A stretch of DNA of 64,000 nt from Siphonodentalium dalli (Eukaryota; Mollusca; Scaphopoda; Gadilida; Siphonodentaliidae): positions 118,213,195 to 118,277,194 of the forward strand of contig CP136065.1 in the NCBI GenBank assembly GCA_032622095.1, in the 5' to 3' direction. This document shows, piece after piece, positions 32,301 through 47,300 of the stretch. Position numbers and translations under genes: made by a program. The first letter of the stretch is position 1, and every line of letters starts with the position of its first letter. The notes below the pieces were generated by a model. It was not told the DNA's origin and ran no database searches. It saw nothing but the letters and a program-made list of their open reading frames with translations.

Positions 32301-35300
32301 TACCGGAAAGGATTTTTGAAATCCGAGAAGAAATGCAAGAGTTACGGGCCCTCAAAGTTTGCAATTTGGGCCCATGTGCTTGTCCTCACATCTCCTCCGA
32401 AGATATCGAACATAGGATATCATCTGATACGCCAACGTGTGCGGACGGAAGAGAGCACGCGGTGGGCCAAATTTTGCCAGTGTCTGTTCATTATTGTGGG
32501 TCTGGGGAGGGGTGGTCCGTGGTACCAATTTTTAATTCTTCTCGGAATCAGATGAAACTTGGAATATAACATCTGCAACATCAGCCGATCTAGAAACTGG
32601 AAGAATTTCGAAAATCCATCGAAAACTAAAAGAATCGCGGGCCCTCAAACTTTGCAATTTTGGGCCCATGTGCTTGATAACACATCTCCTCCGAAGATAT
32701 CGAACATAGGATGTCATCTGATACGAAAATGCGTACGGACTGGAGACGGCACGCGGTGGGCCAAATTTTGCCAGTGTCGGTTCATTATTGTGGGTCTGGG
32801 GAGGGGTGGTCCGTGGTGCCGAATTTTAATTCTTCTCGGAATCAGATGAAACTTGGAATATAATATCTGCAACATCAGCCGATCTCGAAGCTGAAGACAG
32901 ATCGTAAATACGTTGGAAAATGGCGGAGATTTTGGCCGTACAAGTTTGAATTTGGGCCCATATGCTTTCCAATAATCAAAGTGTTATCCGTCTCCAAATC
33001 AGATGAAATTTATACTATGCAATCTATGTCAGCCGCAAATCACAAAACTGGAAACAACTTTAAAATCCGTTGGAAACTGACGAAGTTACGGGGCCTCAAA
33101 CTTAGCAGTTTGTGCCAGGGGTTGATGTTTTCCCAATCCCGTCACCCAATTTCGAGGCAGGGGTGGGGTCACGTCCAAACACTTGAGATCAACCTACACA
33201 TATTAGGACAACATATAATCACCATACTTCATATTTTCCGTCCATAAACTGCGATTCTTTCCACTCATGATTGATCCTATTATTATACTTCCATGGTGTA
33301 ACCAAGGAAGTATATTGTTTTTCTACTGCGGCCGTTTTCTGTTTAATTGGAAATACTCAGAAACTAATGGGAGGAGGACCGCGAAATCTCTAGCGAATGA
33401 AGGCATCTAAGGTCTACTAAAAATAATGGTATCCGGATGTTGGTCCAATATCTTTTAACAGAGTTATGGCCCTTTTTCGATTATTTTTCATTATTATTAT
33501 TATTATACTACAGTATTTTTCAACGCCCAAATCTCGGAATGTATTAGTACTAGAAAACTCAAGTTTGGTAAGTATGTTGGGGTAAATGAGTTCTATGCCT
33601 TTGGCTCATAACGGATATTGTCCGCATTTACCCCGTAGAGTTATCTCCCTTTATATGAAAAAATGTCATTTTATTATCTCGGAAATTATAAGGAGCAGAG
33701 CATCGAAAATTGGACTGTATACACATCTCGATATGCCCTACTGCCCACGGGCATCAGAACTTGTGTCCGCGCTTTCCCTGAGGAGTTACCGCCCATAGTT
33801 GGCAAACCTCTATTTGATTGTACTCTGTTGTCCTCTTGTATCATTCCAGATAACTGCATGTGGTTTTCATAGTCGTGTTGACCGTTGTCAGTTTAGTCAG
33901 AGAAGGAAATTTTGACAGGGTCAGACATATATTTTGACACTGGGGTGGGGGGCAAATTGTTTGTAAAATAAAATTTTGATTGACATTCATATATTTAAGT
34001 TTATGTATTTCCCGAACGAAAACAAACTCATACCGGAAAGGATTTTTGAAATCCGAGAAGAAATGCAAGAGTTACGGGCCCTCAAAGTTTGCAATTTGGG
34101 CCCATGTGCTTGTCCTCACATCTCCTCCGAAGATATCGAACATAGGATATCATCTGATACGCCAACGTGTGCGGACGGAAGAGAGCACGCGGTGGGCCAA
34201 ATTTTGCCAGTGTCTGTTCATTATTGTGGGTCTGGGGAGGGGTGGTCCGTGGTACCAATTTTTAATTCTTCTCGGAATCAGATGAAACTTGGAATATAAC
34301 ATCTGCAACATCAGCCGATCTAGAAACTGGAAGAATTTCGAAAATCCATCGAAAACTAAAAGAATCGCGGGCCCTCAAACTTTGCAATTTTGGGCCCATG
34401 TGCTTGATAACACATCTCCTCCGAAGATATCGAACATAGGATGTCATCTGATACGAAAATGCGTACGGACTGGAGACGGCACGCGGTGGGCCAAATTTTG
34501 CCAGTGTCGGTTCATTATTGTGGGTCTGGGGAGGGGTGGTCCGTGGTGCCGAATTTTAATTCTTCTCGGAATCAGATGAAACTTGGAATATAATATCTGC
34601 AACATCAGCCGATCTCGAAGCTGAAGACAGATCGTAAATACGTTGGAAAATGGCGGAGATTTTGGCCGTACAAGTTTGAATTTGGGCCCATATGCTTTCC
34701 AATAATCAAAGTGTTATCCGTCTCCAAATCAGATGAAATTTATACTATGCAATCTATGTCAGCCGCAAATCACAAAACTGGAAACAACTTTAAAATCCGT
34801 TGGAAACTGACGAAGTTACGGGGCCTCAAACTTAGCAGTTTGTGCCAGGGGTTGATGTTTTCCCAATCCCGTCACCCAATTTCGAGGCAGGGGTGGGGTC
34901 ACGTCCAAACACTTGAGATCAACCTACACATATTAGGACAACATATAATCACCATACTTCATATTTTCCGTCCATAAACTGCGATTCTTTCCACTCATGA
35001 TTGATCCTATTATTATACTTCCATGGTGTAACCAAGGAAGTATATTGTTTTTCTACTGCGGCCGTTTTCTGTTTAATTGGAAATACTCAGAAACTAATGG
35101 GAGGAGGACCGCGAAATCTCTAGCGAATGAAGGCATCTAAGGTCTACTAAAAATAATGGTATCCGGATGTTGGTCCAATATCTTTTAACAGAGTTATGGC
35201 CCTTTTTCGATTATTTTTCATTATTATTATTATTATACTACAGTATTTTTCAACGCCCAAATCTCGGAATGTATTAGTACTAGAAAACTCAAGTTTGGTA

Positions 35301-38300
35301 AGTATGTTGGGGTAAATGAGTTCTATGCCTTTGGCTCATAACGGATATTGTCCGCATTTACCCCGTAGAGTTATCTCCCTTTATATGAAAAAATGTCATT
35401 TTATTATCTCGGAAATTATAAGGAGCAGAGCATCGAAAATTGGACTGTATACACATCTCGATATGCCCTACTGCCCACGGGCATCAGAACTTGTGTCCGC
35501 GCTTTCCCTGAGGAGTTACCGCCCATAGTTGGCAAACCTCTATTTGATTGTACTCTGTTGTCCTCTTGTATCATTCCAGATAACTGCATGTGGTTTTCAT
35601 AGTCGTGTTGACCGTTGTCAGTTTAGTCAGAGAAGGAAATTTTGACAGGGTCAGACATATATTTTGACACTGGGGTGGGGGGCAAATTGTTTGTAAAATA
35701 AAATTTTGATTGACATTCATATATTTAAGTTTATGTATTTCCCGAACGAAAACAAACTCATACCGGAAAGGATTTTTGAAATCCGAGAAGAAATGCAAGA
35801 GTTACGGGCCCTCAAAGTTTGCAATTTGGGCCCATGTGCTTGTCCTCACATCTCCTCCGAAGATATCGAACATAGGATATCATCTGATACGCCAACGTGT
35901 GCGGACGGAAGAGAGCACGCGGTGGGCCAAATTTTGCCAGTGTCTGTTCATTATTGTGGGTCTGGGGAGGGGTGGTCCGTGGTACCAATTTTTAATTCTT
36001 CTCGGAATCAGATGAAACTTGGAATATAACATCTGCAACATCAGCCGATCTAGAAACTGGAAGAATTTCGAAAATCCATCGAAAACTAAAAGAATCGCGG
36101 GCCCTCAAACTTTGCAATTTTGGGCCCATGTGCTTGATAACACATCTCCTCCGAAGATATCGAACATAGGATGTCATCTGATACGAAAATGCGTACGGAC
36201 TGGAGACGGCACGCGGTGGGCCAAATTTTGCCAGTGTCGGTTCATTATTGTGGGTCTGGGGAGGGGTGGTCCGTGGTGCCGAATTTTAATTCTTCTCGGA
36301 ATCAGATGAAACTTGGAATATAATATCTGCAACATCAGCCGATCTCGAAGCTGAAGACAGATCGTAAATACGTTGGAAAATGGCGGAGATTTTGGCCGTA
36401 CAAGTTTGAATTTGGGCCCATATGCTTTCCAATAATCAAAGTGTTATCCGTCTCCAAATCAGATGAAATTTATACTATGCAATCTATGTCAGCCGCAAAT
36501 CACAAAACTGGAAACAACTTTAAAATCCGTTGGAAACTGACGAAGTTACGGGGCCTCAAACTTAGCAGTTTGTGCCAGGGGTTGATGTTTTCCCAATCCC
36601 GTCACCCAATTTCGAGGCAGGGGTGGGGTCACGTCCAAACACTTGAGATCAACCTACACATATTAGGACAACATATAATCACCATACTTCATATTTTCCG
36701 TCCATAAACTGCGATTCTTTCCACTCATGATTGATCCTATTATTATACTTCCATGGTGTAACCAAGGAAGTATATTGTTTTTCTACTGCGGCCGTTTTCT
36801 GTTTAATTGGAAATACTCAGAAACTAATGGGAGGAGGACCGCGAAATCTCTAGCGAATGAAGGCATCTAAGGTCTACTAAAAATAATGGTATCCGGATGT
36901 TGGTCCAATATCTTTTAACAGAGTTATGGCCCTTTTTCGATTATTTTTCATTATTATTATTATTATACTACAGTATTTTTCAACGCCCAAATCTCGGAAT
37001 GTATTAGTACTAGAAAACTCAAGTTTGGTAAGTATGTTGGGGTAAATGAGTTCTATGCCTTTGGCTCATAACGGATATTGTCCGCATTTACCCCGTAGAG
37101 TTATCTCCCTTTATATGAAAAAATGTCATTTTATTATCTCGGAAATTATAAGGAGCAGAGCATCGAAAATTGGACTGTATACACATCTCGATATGCCCTA
37201 CTGCCCACGGGCATCAGAACTTGTGTCCGCGCTTTCCCTGAGGAGTTACCGCCCATAGTTGGCAAACCTCTATTTGATTGTACTCTGTTGTCCTCTTGTA
37301 TCATTCCAGATAACTGCATGTGGTTTTCATAGTCGTGTTGACCGTTGTCAGTTTAGTCAGAGAAGGAAATTTTGACAGGGTCAGACATATATTTTGACAC
37401 TGGGGTGGGGGGCAAATTGTTTGTAAAATAAAATTTTGATTGACATTCATATATTTAAGTTTATGTATTTCCCGAACGAAAACAAACTCATACCGGAAAG
37501 GATTTTTGAAATCCGAGAAGAAATGCAAGAGTTACGGGCCCTCAAAGTTTGCAATTTGGGCCCATGTGCTTGTCCTCACATCTCCTCCGAAGATATCGAA
37601 CATAGGATATCATCTGATACGCCAACGTGTGCGGACGGAAGAGAGCACGCGGTGGGCCAAATTTTGCCAGTGTCTGTTCATTATTGTGGGTCTGGGGAGG
37701 GGTGGTCCGTGGTACCAATTTTTAATTCTTCTCGGAATCAGATGAAACTTGGAATATAACATCTGCAACATCAGCCGATCTAGAAACTGGAAGAATTTCG
37801 AAAATCCATCGAAAACTAAAAGAATCGCGGGCCCTCAAACTTTGCAATTTTGGGCCCATGTGCTTGATAACACATCTCCTCCGAAGATATCGAACATAGG
37901 ATGTCATCTGATACGAAAATGCGTACGGACTGGAGACGGCACGCGGTGGGCCAAATTTTGCCAGTGTCGGTTCATTATTGTGGGTCTGGGGAGGGGTGGT
38001 CCGTGGTGCCGAATTTTAATTCTTCTCGGAATCAGATGAAACTTGGAATATAATATCTGCAACATCAGCCGATCTCGAAGCTGAAGACAGATCGTAAATA
38101 CGTTGGAAAATGGCGGAGATTTTGGCCGTACAAGTTTGAATTTGGGCCCATATGCTTTCCAATAATCAAAGTGTTATCCGTCTCCAAATCAGATGAAATT
38201 TATACTATGCAATCTATGTCAGCCGCAAATCACAAAACTGGAAACAACTTTAAAATCCGTTGGAAACTGACGAAGTTACGGGGCCTCAAACTTAGCAGTT

Positions 38301-41300
38301 TGTGCCAGGGGTTGATGTTTTCCCAATCCCGTCACCCAATTTCGAGGCAGGGGTGGGGTCACGTCCAAACACTTGAGATCAACCTACACATATTAGGACA
38401 ACATATAATCACCATACTTCATATTTTCCGTCCATAAACTGCGATTCTTTCCACTCATGATTGATCCTATTATTATACTTCCATGGTGTAACCAAGGAAG
38501 TATATTGTTTTTCTACTGCGGCCGTTTTCTGTTTAATTGGAAATACTCAGAAACTAATGGGAGGAGGACCGCGAAATCTCTAGCGAATGAAGGCATCTAA
38601 GGTCTACTAAAAATAATGGTATCCGGATGTTGGTCCAATATCTTTTAACAGAGTTATGGCCCTTTTTCGATTATTTTTCATTATTATTATTATTATACTA
38701 CAGTATTTTTCAACGCCCAAATCTCGGAATGTATTAGTACTAGAAAACTCAAGTTTGGTAAGTATGTTGGGGTAAATGAGTTCTATGCCTTTGGCTCATA
38801 ACGGATATTGTCCGCATTTACCCCGTAGAGTTATCTCCCTTTATATGAAAAAATGTCATTTTATTATCTCGGAAATTATAAGGAGCAGAGCATCGAAAAT
38901 TGGACTGTATACACATCTCGATATGCCCTACTGCCCACGGGCATCAGAACTTGTGTCCGCGCTTTCCCTGAGGAGTTACCGCCCATAGTTGGCAAACCTC
39001 TATTTGATTGTACTCTGTTGTCCTCTTGTATCATTCCAGATAACTGCATGTGGTTTTCATAGTCGTGTTGACCGTTGTCAGTTTAGTCAGAGAAGGAAAT
39101 TTTGACAGGGTCAGACATATATTTTGACACTGGGGTGGGGGGCAAATTGTTTGTAAAATAAAATTTTGATTGACATTCATATATTTAAGTTTATGTATTT
39201 CCCGAACGAAAACAAACTCATACCGGAAAGGATTTTTGAAATCCGAGAAGAAATGCAAGAGTTACGGGCCCTCAAAGTTTGCAATTTGGGCCCATGTGCT
39301 TGTCCTCACATCTCCTCCGAAGATATCGAACATAGGATATCATCTGATACGCCAACGTGTGCGGACGGAAGAGAGCACGCGGTGGGCCAAATTTTGCCAG
39401 TGTCTGTTCATTATTGTGGGTCTGGGGAGGGGTGGTCCGTGGTACCAATTTTTAATTCTTCTCGGAATCAGATGAAACTTGGAATATAACATCTGCAACA
39501 TCAGCCGATCTAGAAACTGGAAGAATTTCGAAAATCCATCGAAAACTAAAAGAATCGCGGGCCCTCAAACTTTGCAATTTTGGGCCCATGTGCTTGATAA
39601 CACATCTCCTCCGAAGATATCGAACATAGGATGTCATCTGATACGAAAATGCGTACGGACTGGAGACGGCACGCGGTGGGCCAAATTTTGCCAGTGTCGG
39701 TTCATTATTGTGGGTCTGGGGAGGGGTGGTCCGTGGTGCCGAATTTTAATTCTTCTCGGAATCAGATGAAACTTGGAATATAATATCTGCAACATCAGCC
39801 GATCTCGAAGCTGAAGACAGATCGTAAATACGTTGGAAAATGGCGGAGATTTTGGCCGTACAAGTTTGAATTTGGGCCCATATGCTTTCCAATAATCAAA
39901 GTGTTATCCGTCTCCAAATCAGATGAAATTTATACTATGCAATCTATGTCAGCCGCAAATCACAAAACTGGAAACAACTTTAAAATCCGTTGGAAACTGA
40001 CGAAGTTACGGGGCCTCAAACTTAGCAGTTTGTGCCAGGGGTTGATGTTTTCCCAATCCCGTCACCCAATTTCGAGGCAGGGGTGGGGTCACGTCCAAAC
40101 ACTTGAGATCAACCTACACATATTAGGACAACATATAATCACCATACTTCATATTTTCCGTCCATAAACTGCGATTCTTTCCACTCATGATTGATCCTAT
40201 TATTATACTTCCATGGTGTAACCAAGGAAGTATATTGTTTTTCTACTGCGGCCGTTTTCTGTTTAATTGGAAATACTCAGAAACTAATGGGAGGAGGACC
40301 GCGAAATCTCTAGCGAATGAAGGCATCTAAGGTCTACTAAAAATAATGGTATCCGGATGTTGGTCCAATATCTTTTAACAGAGTTATGGCCCTTTTTCGA
40401 TTATTTTTCATTATTATTATTATTATACTACAGTATTTTTCAACGCCCAAATCTCGGAATGTATTAGTACTAGAAAACTCAAGTTTGGTAAGTATGTTGG
40501 GGTAAATGAGTTCTATGCCTTTGGCTCATAACGGATATTGTCCGCATTTACCCCGTAGAGTTATCTCCCTTTATATGAAAAAATGTCATTTTATTATCTC
40601 GGAAATTATAAGGAGCAGAGCATCGAAAATTGGACTGTATACACATCTCGATATGCCCTACTGCCCACGGGCATCAGAACTTGTGTCCGCGCTTTCCCTG
40701 AGGAGTTACCGCCCATAGTTGGCAAACCTCTATTTGATTGTACTCTGTTGTCCTCTTGTATCATTCCAGATAACTGCATGTGGTTTTCATAGTCGTGTTG
40801 ACCGTTGTCAGTTTAGTCAGAGAAGGAAATTTTGACAGGGTCAGACATATATTTTGACACTGGGGTGGGGGGCAAATTGTTTGTAAAATAAAATTTTGAT
40901 TGACATTCATATATTTAAGTTTATGTATTTCCCGAACGAAAACAAACTCATACCGGAAAGGATTTTTGAAATCCGAGAAGAAATGCAAGAGTTACGGGCC
41001 CTCAAAGTTTGCAATTTGGGCCCATGTGCTTGTCCTCACATCTCCTCCGAAGATATCGAACATAGGATATCATCTGATACGCCAACGTGTGCGGACGGAA
41101 GAGAGCACGCGGTGGGCCAAATTTTGCCAGTGTCTGTTCATTATTGTGGGTCTGGGGAGGGGTGGTCCGTGGTACCAATTTTTAATTCTTCTCGGAATCA
41201 GATGAAACTTGGAATATAACATCTGCAACATCAGCCGATCTAGAAACTGGAAGAATTTCGAAAATCCATCGAAAACTAAAAGAATCGCGGGCCCTCAAAC

Positions 41301-44300
41301 TTTGCAATTTTGGGCCCATGTGCTTGATAACACATCTCCTCCGAAGATATCGAACATAGGATGTCATCTGATACGAAAATGCGTACGGACTGGAGACGGC
41401 ACGCGGTGGGCCAAATTTTGCCAGTGTCGGTTCATTATTGTGGGTCTGGGGAGGGGTGGTCCGTGGTGCCGAATTTTAATTCTTCTCGGAATCAGATGAA
41501 ACTTGGAATATAATATCTGCAACATCAGCCGATCTCGAAGCTGAAGACAGATCGTAAATACGTTGGAAAATGGCGGAGATTTTGGCCGTACAAGTTTGAA
41601 TTTGGGCCCATATGCTTTCCAATAATCAAAGTGTTATCCGTCTCCAAATCAGATGAAATTTATACTATGCAATCTATGTCAGCCGCAAATCACAAAACTG
41701 GAAACAACTTTAAAATCCGTTGGAAACTGACGAAGTTACGGGGCCTCAAACTTAGCAGTTTGTGCCAGGGGTTGATGTTTTCCCAATCCCGTCACCCAAT
41801 TTCGAGGCAGGGGTGGGGTCACGTCCAAACACTTGAGATCAACCTACACATATTAGGACAACATATAATCACCATACTTCATATTTTCCGTCCATAAACT
41901 GCGATTCTTTCCACTCATGATTGATCCTATTATTATACTTCCATGGTGTAACCAAGGAAGTATATTGTTTTTCTACTGCGGCCGTTTTCTGTTTAATTGG
42001 AAATACTCAGAAACTAATGGGAGGAGGACCGCGAAATCTCTAGCGAATGAAGGCATCTAAGGTCTACTAAAAATAATGGTATCCGGATGTTGGTCCAATA
42101 TCTTTTAACAGAGTTATGGCCCTTTTTCGATTATTTTTCATTATTATTATTATTATACTACAGTATTTTTCAACGCCCAAATCTCGGAATGTATTAGTAC
42201 TAAAAAACTCAAGTTTGGTAAGTATGTTGGGGTAAATGAGTTCTATGCCTTTGGCTCATAACGGATATTGTCCGCATTTACCCCGTAGAGTTATCTCCCT
42301 TTATATGAAAAAATGTCATTTTATTATCTCGGAAATTATAAGGAGCAGAGCATCGAAAATTGGACTGTATACACATCTCGATATGCCCTACTGTCCACGG
42401 TCATCAGAACTTGTGTCCGCGCTTTCCCTGAGGAGTTACCGCCCATAGTTGGCAAACCTCTATTTGATTGTACTCTGTTGTCCTCTTGTATCATTCCAGA
42501 TAACTGCATGTGGTTTTCATAGTCGTGTTGACCGTTGTCAGTTTAGTCAGAGAAGGAAATTTTGACAGGGTCAGACATATATTTTGACACTGGGGTGGGG
42601 GGCAAATTGTTTGTAAAATAAAATTTTGATTGACATTCATATATTTAAGTTTATGTATTTCCCGAACGAAAACAAACTCATACCGGAAAGGATTTTTGAA
42701 ATCCGAGAAGAAATGCAAGAGTTACGGGCCCTCAAAGTTTGCAATTTGGGCCCATGTGCTTGTCCTCACATCTCCTCCGAAGATATCGAACATAGGATAT
42801 CATCTGATACGCCAACGTGTGCGGACGGAAGAGAGCACGCGGTGGGCCAAATTTTGCCAGTGTCTGTTCATTATTGTGGGTCTGGGGAGGGGTGGTCCGT
42901 GGTACCAATTTTTAATTCTTCTCGGAATCAGATGAAACTTGGAATATAACATCTGCAACATCAGCCGATCTAGAAACTGGAAGAATTTCGAAAATCCATC
43001 GAAAACTAAAAGAATCGCGGGCCCTCAAACTTTGCAATTTTGGGCCCATGTGCTTGATAACACATCTCCTCCGAAGATATCGAACATAGGATGTCATCTG
43101 ATACGAAAATGCGTACGGACTGGAGACGGCACGCGGTGGGCCAAATTTTGCCAGTGTCGGTTCATTATTGTGGGTCTGGGGAGGGGTGGTCCGTGGTGCC
43201 GAATTTTAATTCTTCTCGGAATCAGATGAAACTTGGAATATAATATCTGCAACATCAGCCGATCTCGAAGCTGAAGACAGATCGTAAATACGTTGGAAAA
43301 TGGCGGAGATTTTGGCCGTACAAGTTTGAATTTGGGCCCATATGCTTTCCAATAATCAAAGTGTTATCCGTCTCCAAATCAGATGAAATTTATACTATGC
43401 AATCTATGTCAGCCGCAAATCACAAAACTGGAAACAACTTTAAAATCCGTTGGAAACTGACGAAGTTACGGGGCCTCAAACTTAGCAGTTTGTGCCAGGG
43501 GTTGATGTTTTCCCAATCCCGTCACCCAATTTCGAGGCAGGGGTGGGGTCACGTCCAAACACTTGAGATCAACCTACACATATTAGGACAACATATAATC
43601 ACCATACTTCATATTTTCCGTCCATAAACTGCGATTCTTTCCACTCATGATTGATCCTATTATTATACTTCCATGGTGTAACCAAGGAAGTATATTGTTT
43701 TTCTACTGCGGCCGTTTTCTGTTTAATTGGAAATACTCAGAAACTAATGGGAGGAGGACCGCGAAATCTCTAGCGAATGAAGGCATCTAAGGTCTACTAA
43801 AAATAATGGTATCCGGATGTTGGTCCAATATCTTTTAACAGAGTTATGGCCCTTTTTCGATTATTTTTCATTATTATTATTATTATACTACAGTATTTTT
43901 CAACGCCCAAATCTCGGAATGTATTAGTACTAGAAAACTCAAGTTTGGTAAGTATGTTGGGGTAAATGAGTTCTATGCCTTTGGCTCATAACGGATATTG
44001 TCCGCATTTACCCCGTAGAGTTATCTCCCTTTATATGAAAAAAATGTCATTTTATTATCTCGGAAATTATAAGGAGCAGAGCATCGAAAATTGGACTGTA
44101 TACACATCTCGATATGCCCTACTGCCCACGGGCATCAGAACTTGTGTCCGCGCTTTCCCTGAGGAGTTACCGCCCATAGTTGGCAAACCTCTATTTGATT
44201 GTACTCTGTTGTCCTCTTGTATCATTCCAGATAACTGCATGTGGTTTTCATAGTCGTGTTGACCGTTGTCAGTTTAGTCAGAGAAGGAAATTTTGACAGG

Positions 44301-47300
44301 GTCAGACATATATTTTGACACTGGGGTGGGGGGCAAATTGTTTGTAAAATAAAATTTTGATTGACATTCATATATTTAAGTTTATGTATTTCCCGAACGA
44401 AAACAAACTCATACCGGAAAGGATTTTTGAAATCCGAGAAGAAATGCAAGAGTTACGGGCCCTCAAAGTTTGCAATTTGGGCCCATGTGCTTGTCCTCAC
44501 ATCTCCTCCGAAGATATCGAACATAGGATATCATCTGATACGCCAACGTGTGCGGACGGAAGAGAGCACGCGGTGGGCCAAATTTTGCCAGTGTCTGTTC
44601 ATTATTGTGGGTCTGGGGAGGGGTGGTCCGTGGTACCAATTTTTAATTCTTCTCGGAATCAGATGAAACTTGGAATATAACATCTGCAACATCAGCCGAT
44701 CTAGAAACTGGAAGAATTTCGAAAATCCATCGAAAACTAAAAGAATCGCGGGCCCTCAAACTTTGCAATTTTGGGCCCATGTGCTTGATAACACATCTCC
44801 TCCGAAGATATCGAACATAGGATGTCATCTGATACGAAAATGCGTACGGACTGGAGACGGCACGCGGTGGGCCAAATTTTGCCAGTGTCGGTTCATTATT
44901 GTGGGTCTGGGGAGGGGTGGTCCGTGGTGCCGAATTTTAATTCTTCTCGGAATCAGATGAAACTTGGAATATAATATCTGCAACATCAGCCGATCTCGAA
45001 GCTGAAGACAGATCGTAAATACGTTGGAAAATGGCGGAGATTTTGGCCGTACAAGTTTGAATTTGGGCCCATATGCTTTCCAATAATCAAAGTGTTATCC
45101 GTCTCCAAATCAGATGAAATTTATACTATGCAATCTATGTCAGCCGCAAATCACAAAACTGGAAACAACTTTAAAATCCGTTGGAAACTGACGAAGTTAC
45201 GGGGCCTCAAACTTAGCAGTTTGTGCCAGGGGTTGATGTTTTCCCAATCCCGTCACCCAATTTCGAGGCAGGGGTGGGGTCACGTCCAAACACTTGAGAT
45301 CAACCTACACATATTAGGACAACATATAATCACCATACTTCATATTTTCCGTCCATAAACTGCGATTCTTTCCACTCATGATTGATCCTATTATTATACT
45401 TCCATGGTGTAACCAAGGAAGTATATTGTTTTTCTACTGCGGCCGTTTTCTGTTTAATTGGAAATACTCAGAAACTAATGGGAGGAGGACCGCGAAATCT
45501 CTAGCGAATGAAGGCATCTAAGGTCTACTAAAAATAATGGTATCCGGATGTTGGTCCAATATCTTTTAACAGAGTTATGGCCCTTTTTCGATTATTTTTC
45601 ATTATTATTATTATTATACTACAGTATTTTTCAACGCCCAAATCTCGGAATGTATTAGTACTAGAAAACTCAAGTTTGGTAAGTATGTTGGGGTAAATGA
45701 GTTCTATGCCTTTGGCTCATAACGGATATTGTCCGCATTTACCCCGTAGAGTTATCTCCCTTTATATGAAAAAATGTCATTTTATTATCTCGGAAATTAT
45801 AAGGAGCAGAGCATCGAAAATTGGACTGTATACACATCTCGATATGCCCTACTGCCCACGGGCATCAGAACTTGTGTCCGCGCTTTCCCTGAGGAGTTAC
45901 CGCCCATAGTTGGCAAACCTCTATTTGATTGTACTCTGTTGTCCTCTTGTATCATTCCAGATAACTGCATGTGGTTTTCATAGTCGTGTTGACCGTTGTC
46001 AGTTTAGTCAGAGAAGGAAATTTTGACAGGGTCAGACATATATTTTGACACTGGGGTGGGGGGCAAATTGTTTGTAAAATAAAATTTTGATTGACATTCA
46101 TATATTTAAGTTTATGTATTTCCCGAACGAAAACAAACTCATACCGGAAAGGATTTTTGAAATCCGAGAAGAAATGCAAGAGTTACGGGCCCTCAAAGTT
46201 TGCAATTTGGGCCCATGTGCTTGTCCTCACATCTCCTCCGAAGATATCGAACATAGGATATCATCTGATACGCCAACGTGTGCGGACGGAAGAGAGCACG
46301 CGGTGGGCCAAATTTTGCCAGTGTCTGTTCATTATTGTGGGTCTGGGGAGGGGTGGTCCGTGGTACCAATTTTTAATTCTTCTCGGAATCAGATGAAACT
46401 TGGAATATAACATCTGCAACATCAGCCGATCTAGAAACTGGAAGAATTTCGAAAATCCATCGAAAACTAAAAGAATCGCGGGCCCTCAAACTTTGCAATT
46501 TTGGGCCCATGTGCTTGATAACACATCTCCTCCGAAGATATCGAACATAGGATGTCATCTGATACGAAAATGCGTACGGACTGGAGACGGCACGCGGTGG
46601 GCCAAATTTTGCCAGTGTCGGTTCATTATTGTGGGTCTGGGGAGGGGTGGTCCGTGGTGCCGAATTTTAATTCTTCTCGGAATCAGATGAAACTTGGAAT
46701 ATAATATCTGCAACATCAGCCGATCTCGAAGCTGAAGACAGATCGTAAATACGTTGGAAAATGGCGGAGATTTTGGCCGTACAAGTTTGAATTTGGGCCC
46801 ATATGCTTTCCAATAATCAAAGTGTTATCCGTCTCCAAATCAGATGAAATTTATACTATGCAATCTATGTCAGCCGCAAATCACAAAACTGGAAACAACT
46901 TTAAAATCCGTTGGAAACTGACGAAGTTACGGGGCCTCAAACTTAGCAGTTTGTGCCAGGGGTTGATGTTTTCCCAATCCCGTCACCCAATTTCGAGGCA
47001 GGGGTGGGGTCACGTCCAAACACTTGAGATCAACCTACACATATTAGGACAACATATAATCACCATACTTCATATTTTCCGTCCATAAACTGCGATTCTT
47101 TCCACTCATGATTGATCCTATTATTATACTTCCATGGTGTAACCAAGGAAGTATATTGTTTTTCTACTGCGGCCGTTTTCTGTTTAATTGGAAATACTCA
47201 GAAACTAATGGGAGGAGGACCGCGAAATCTCTAGCGAATGAAGGCATCTAAGGTCTACTAAAAATAATGGTATCCGGATGTTGGTCCAATATCTTTTAAC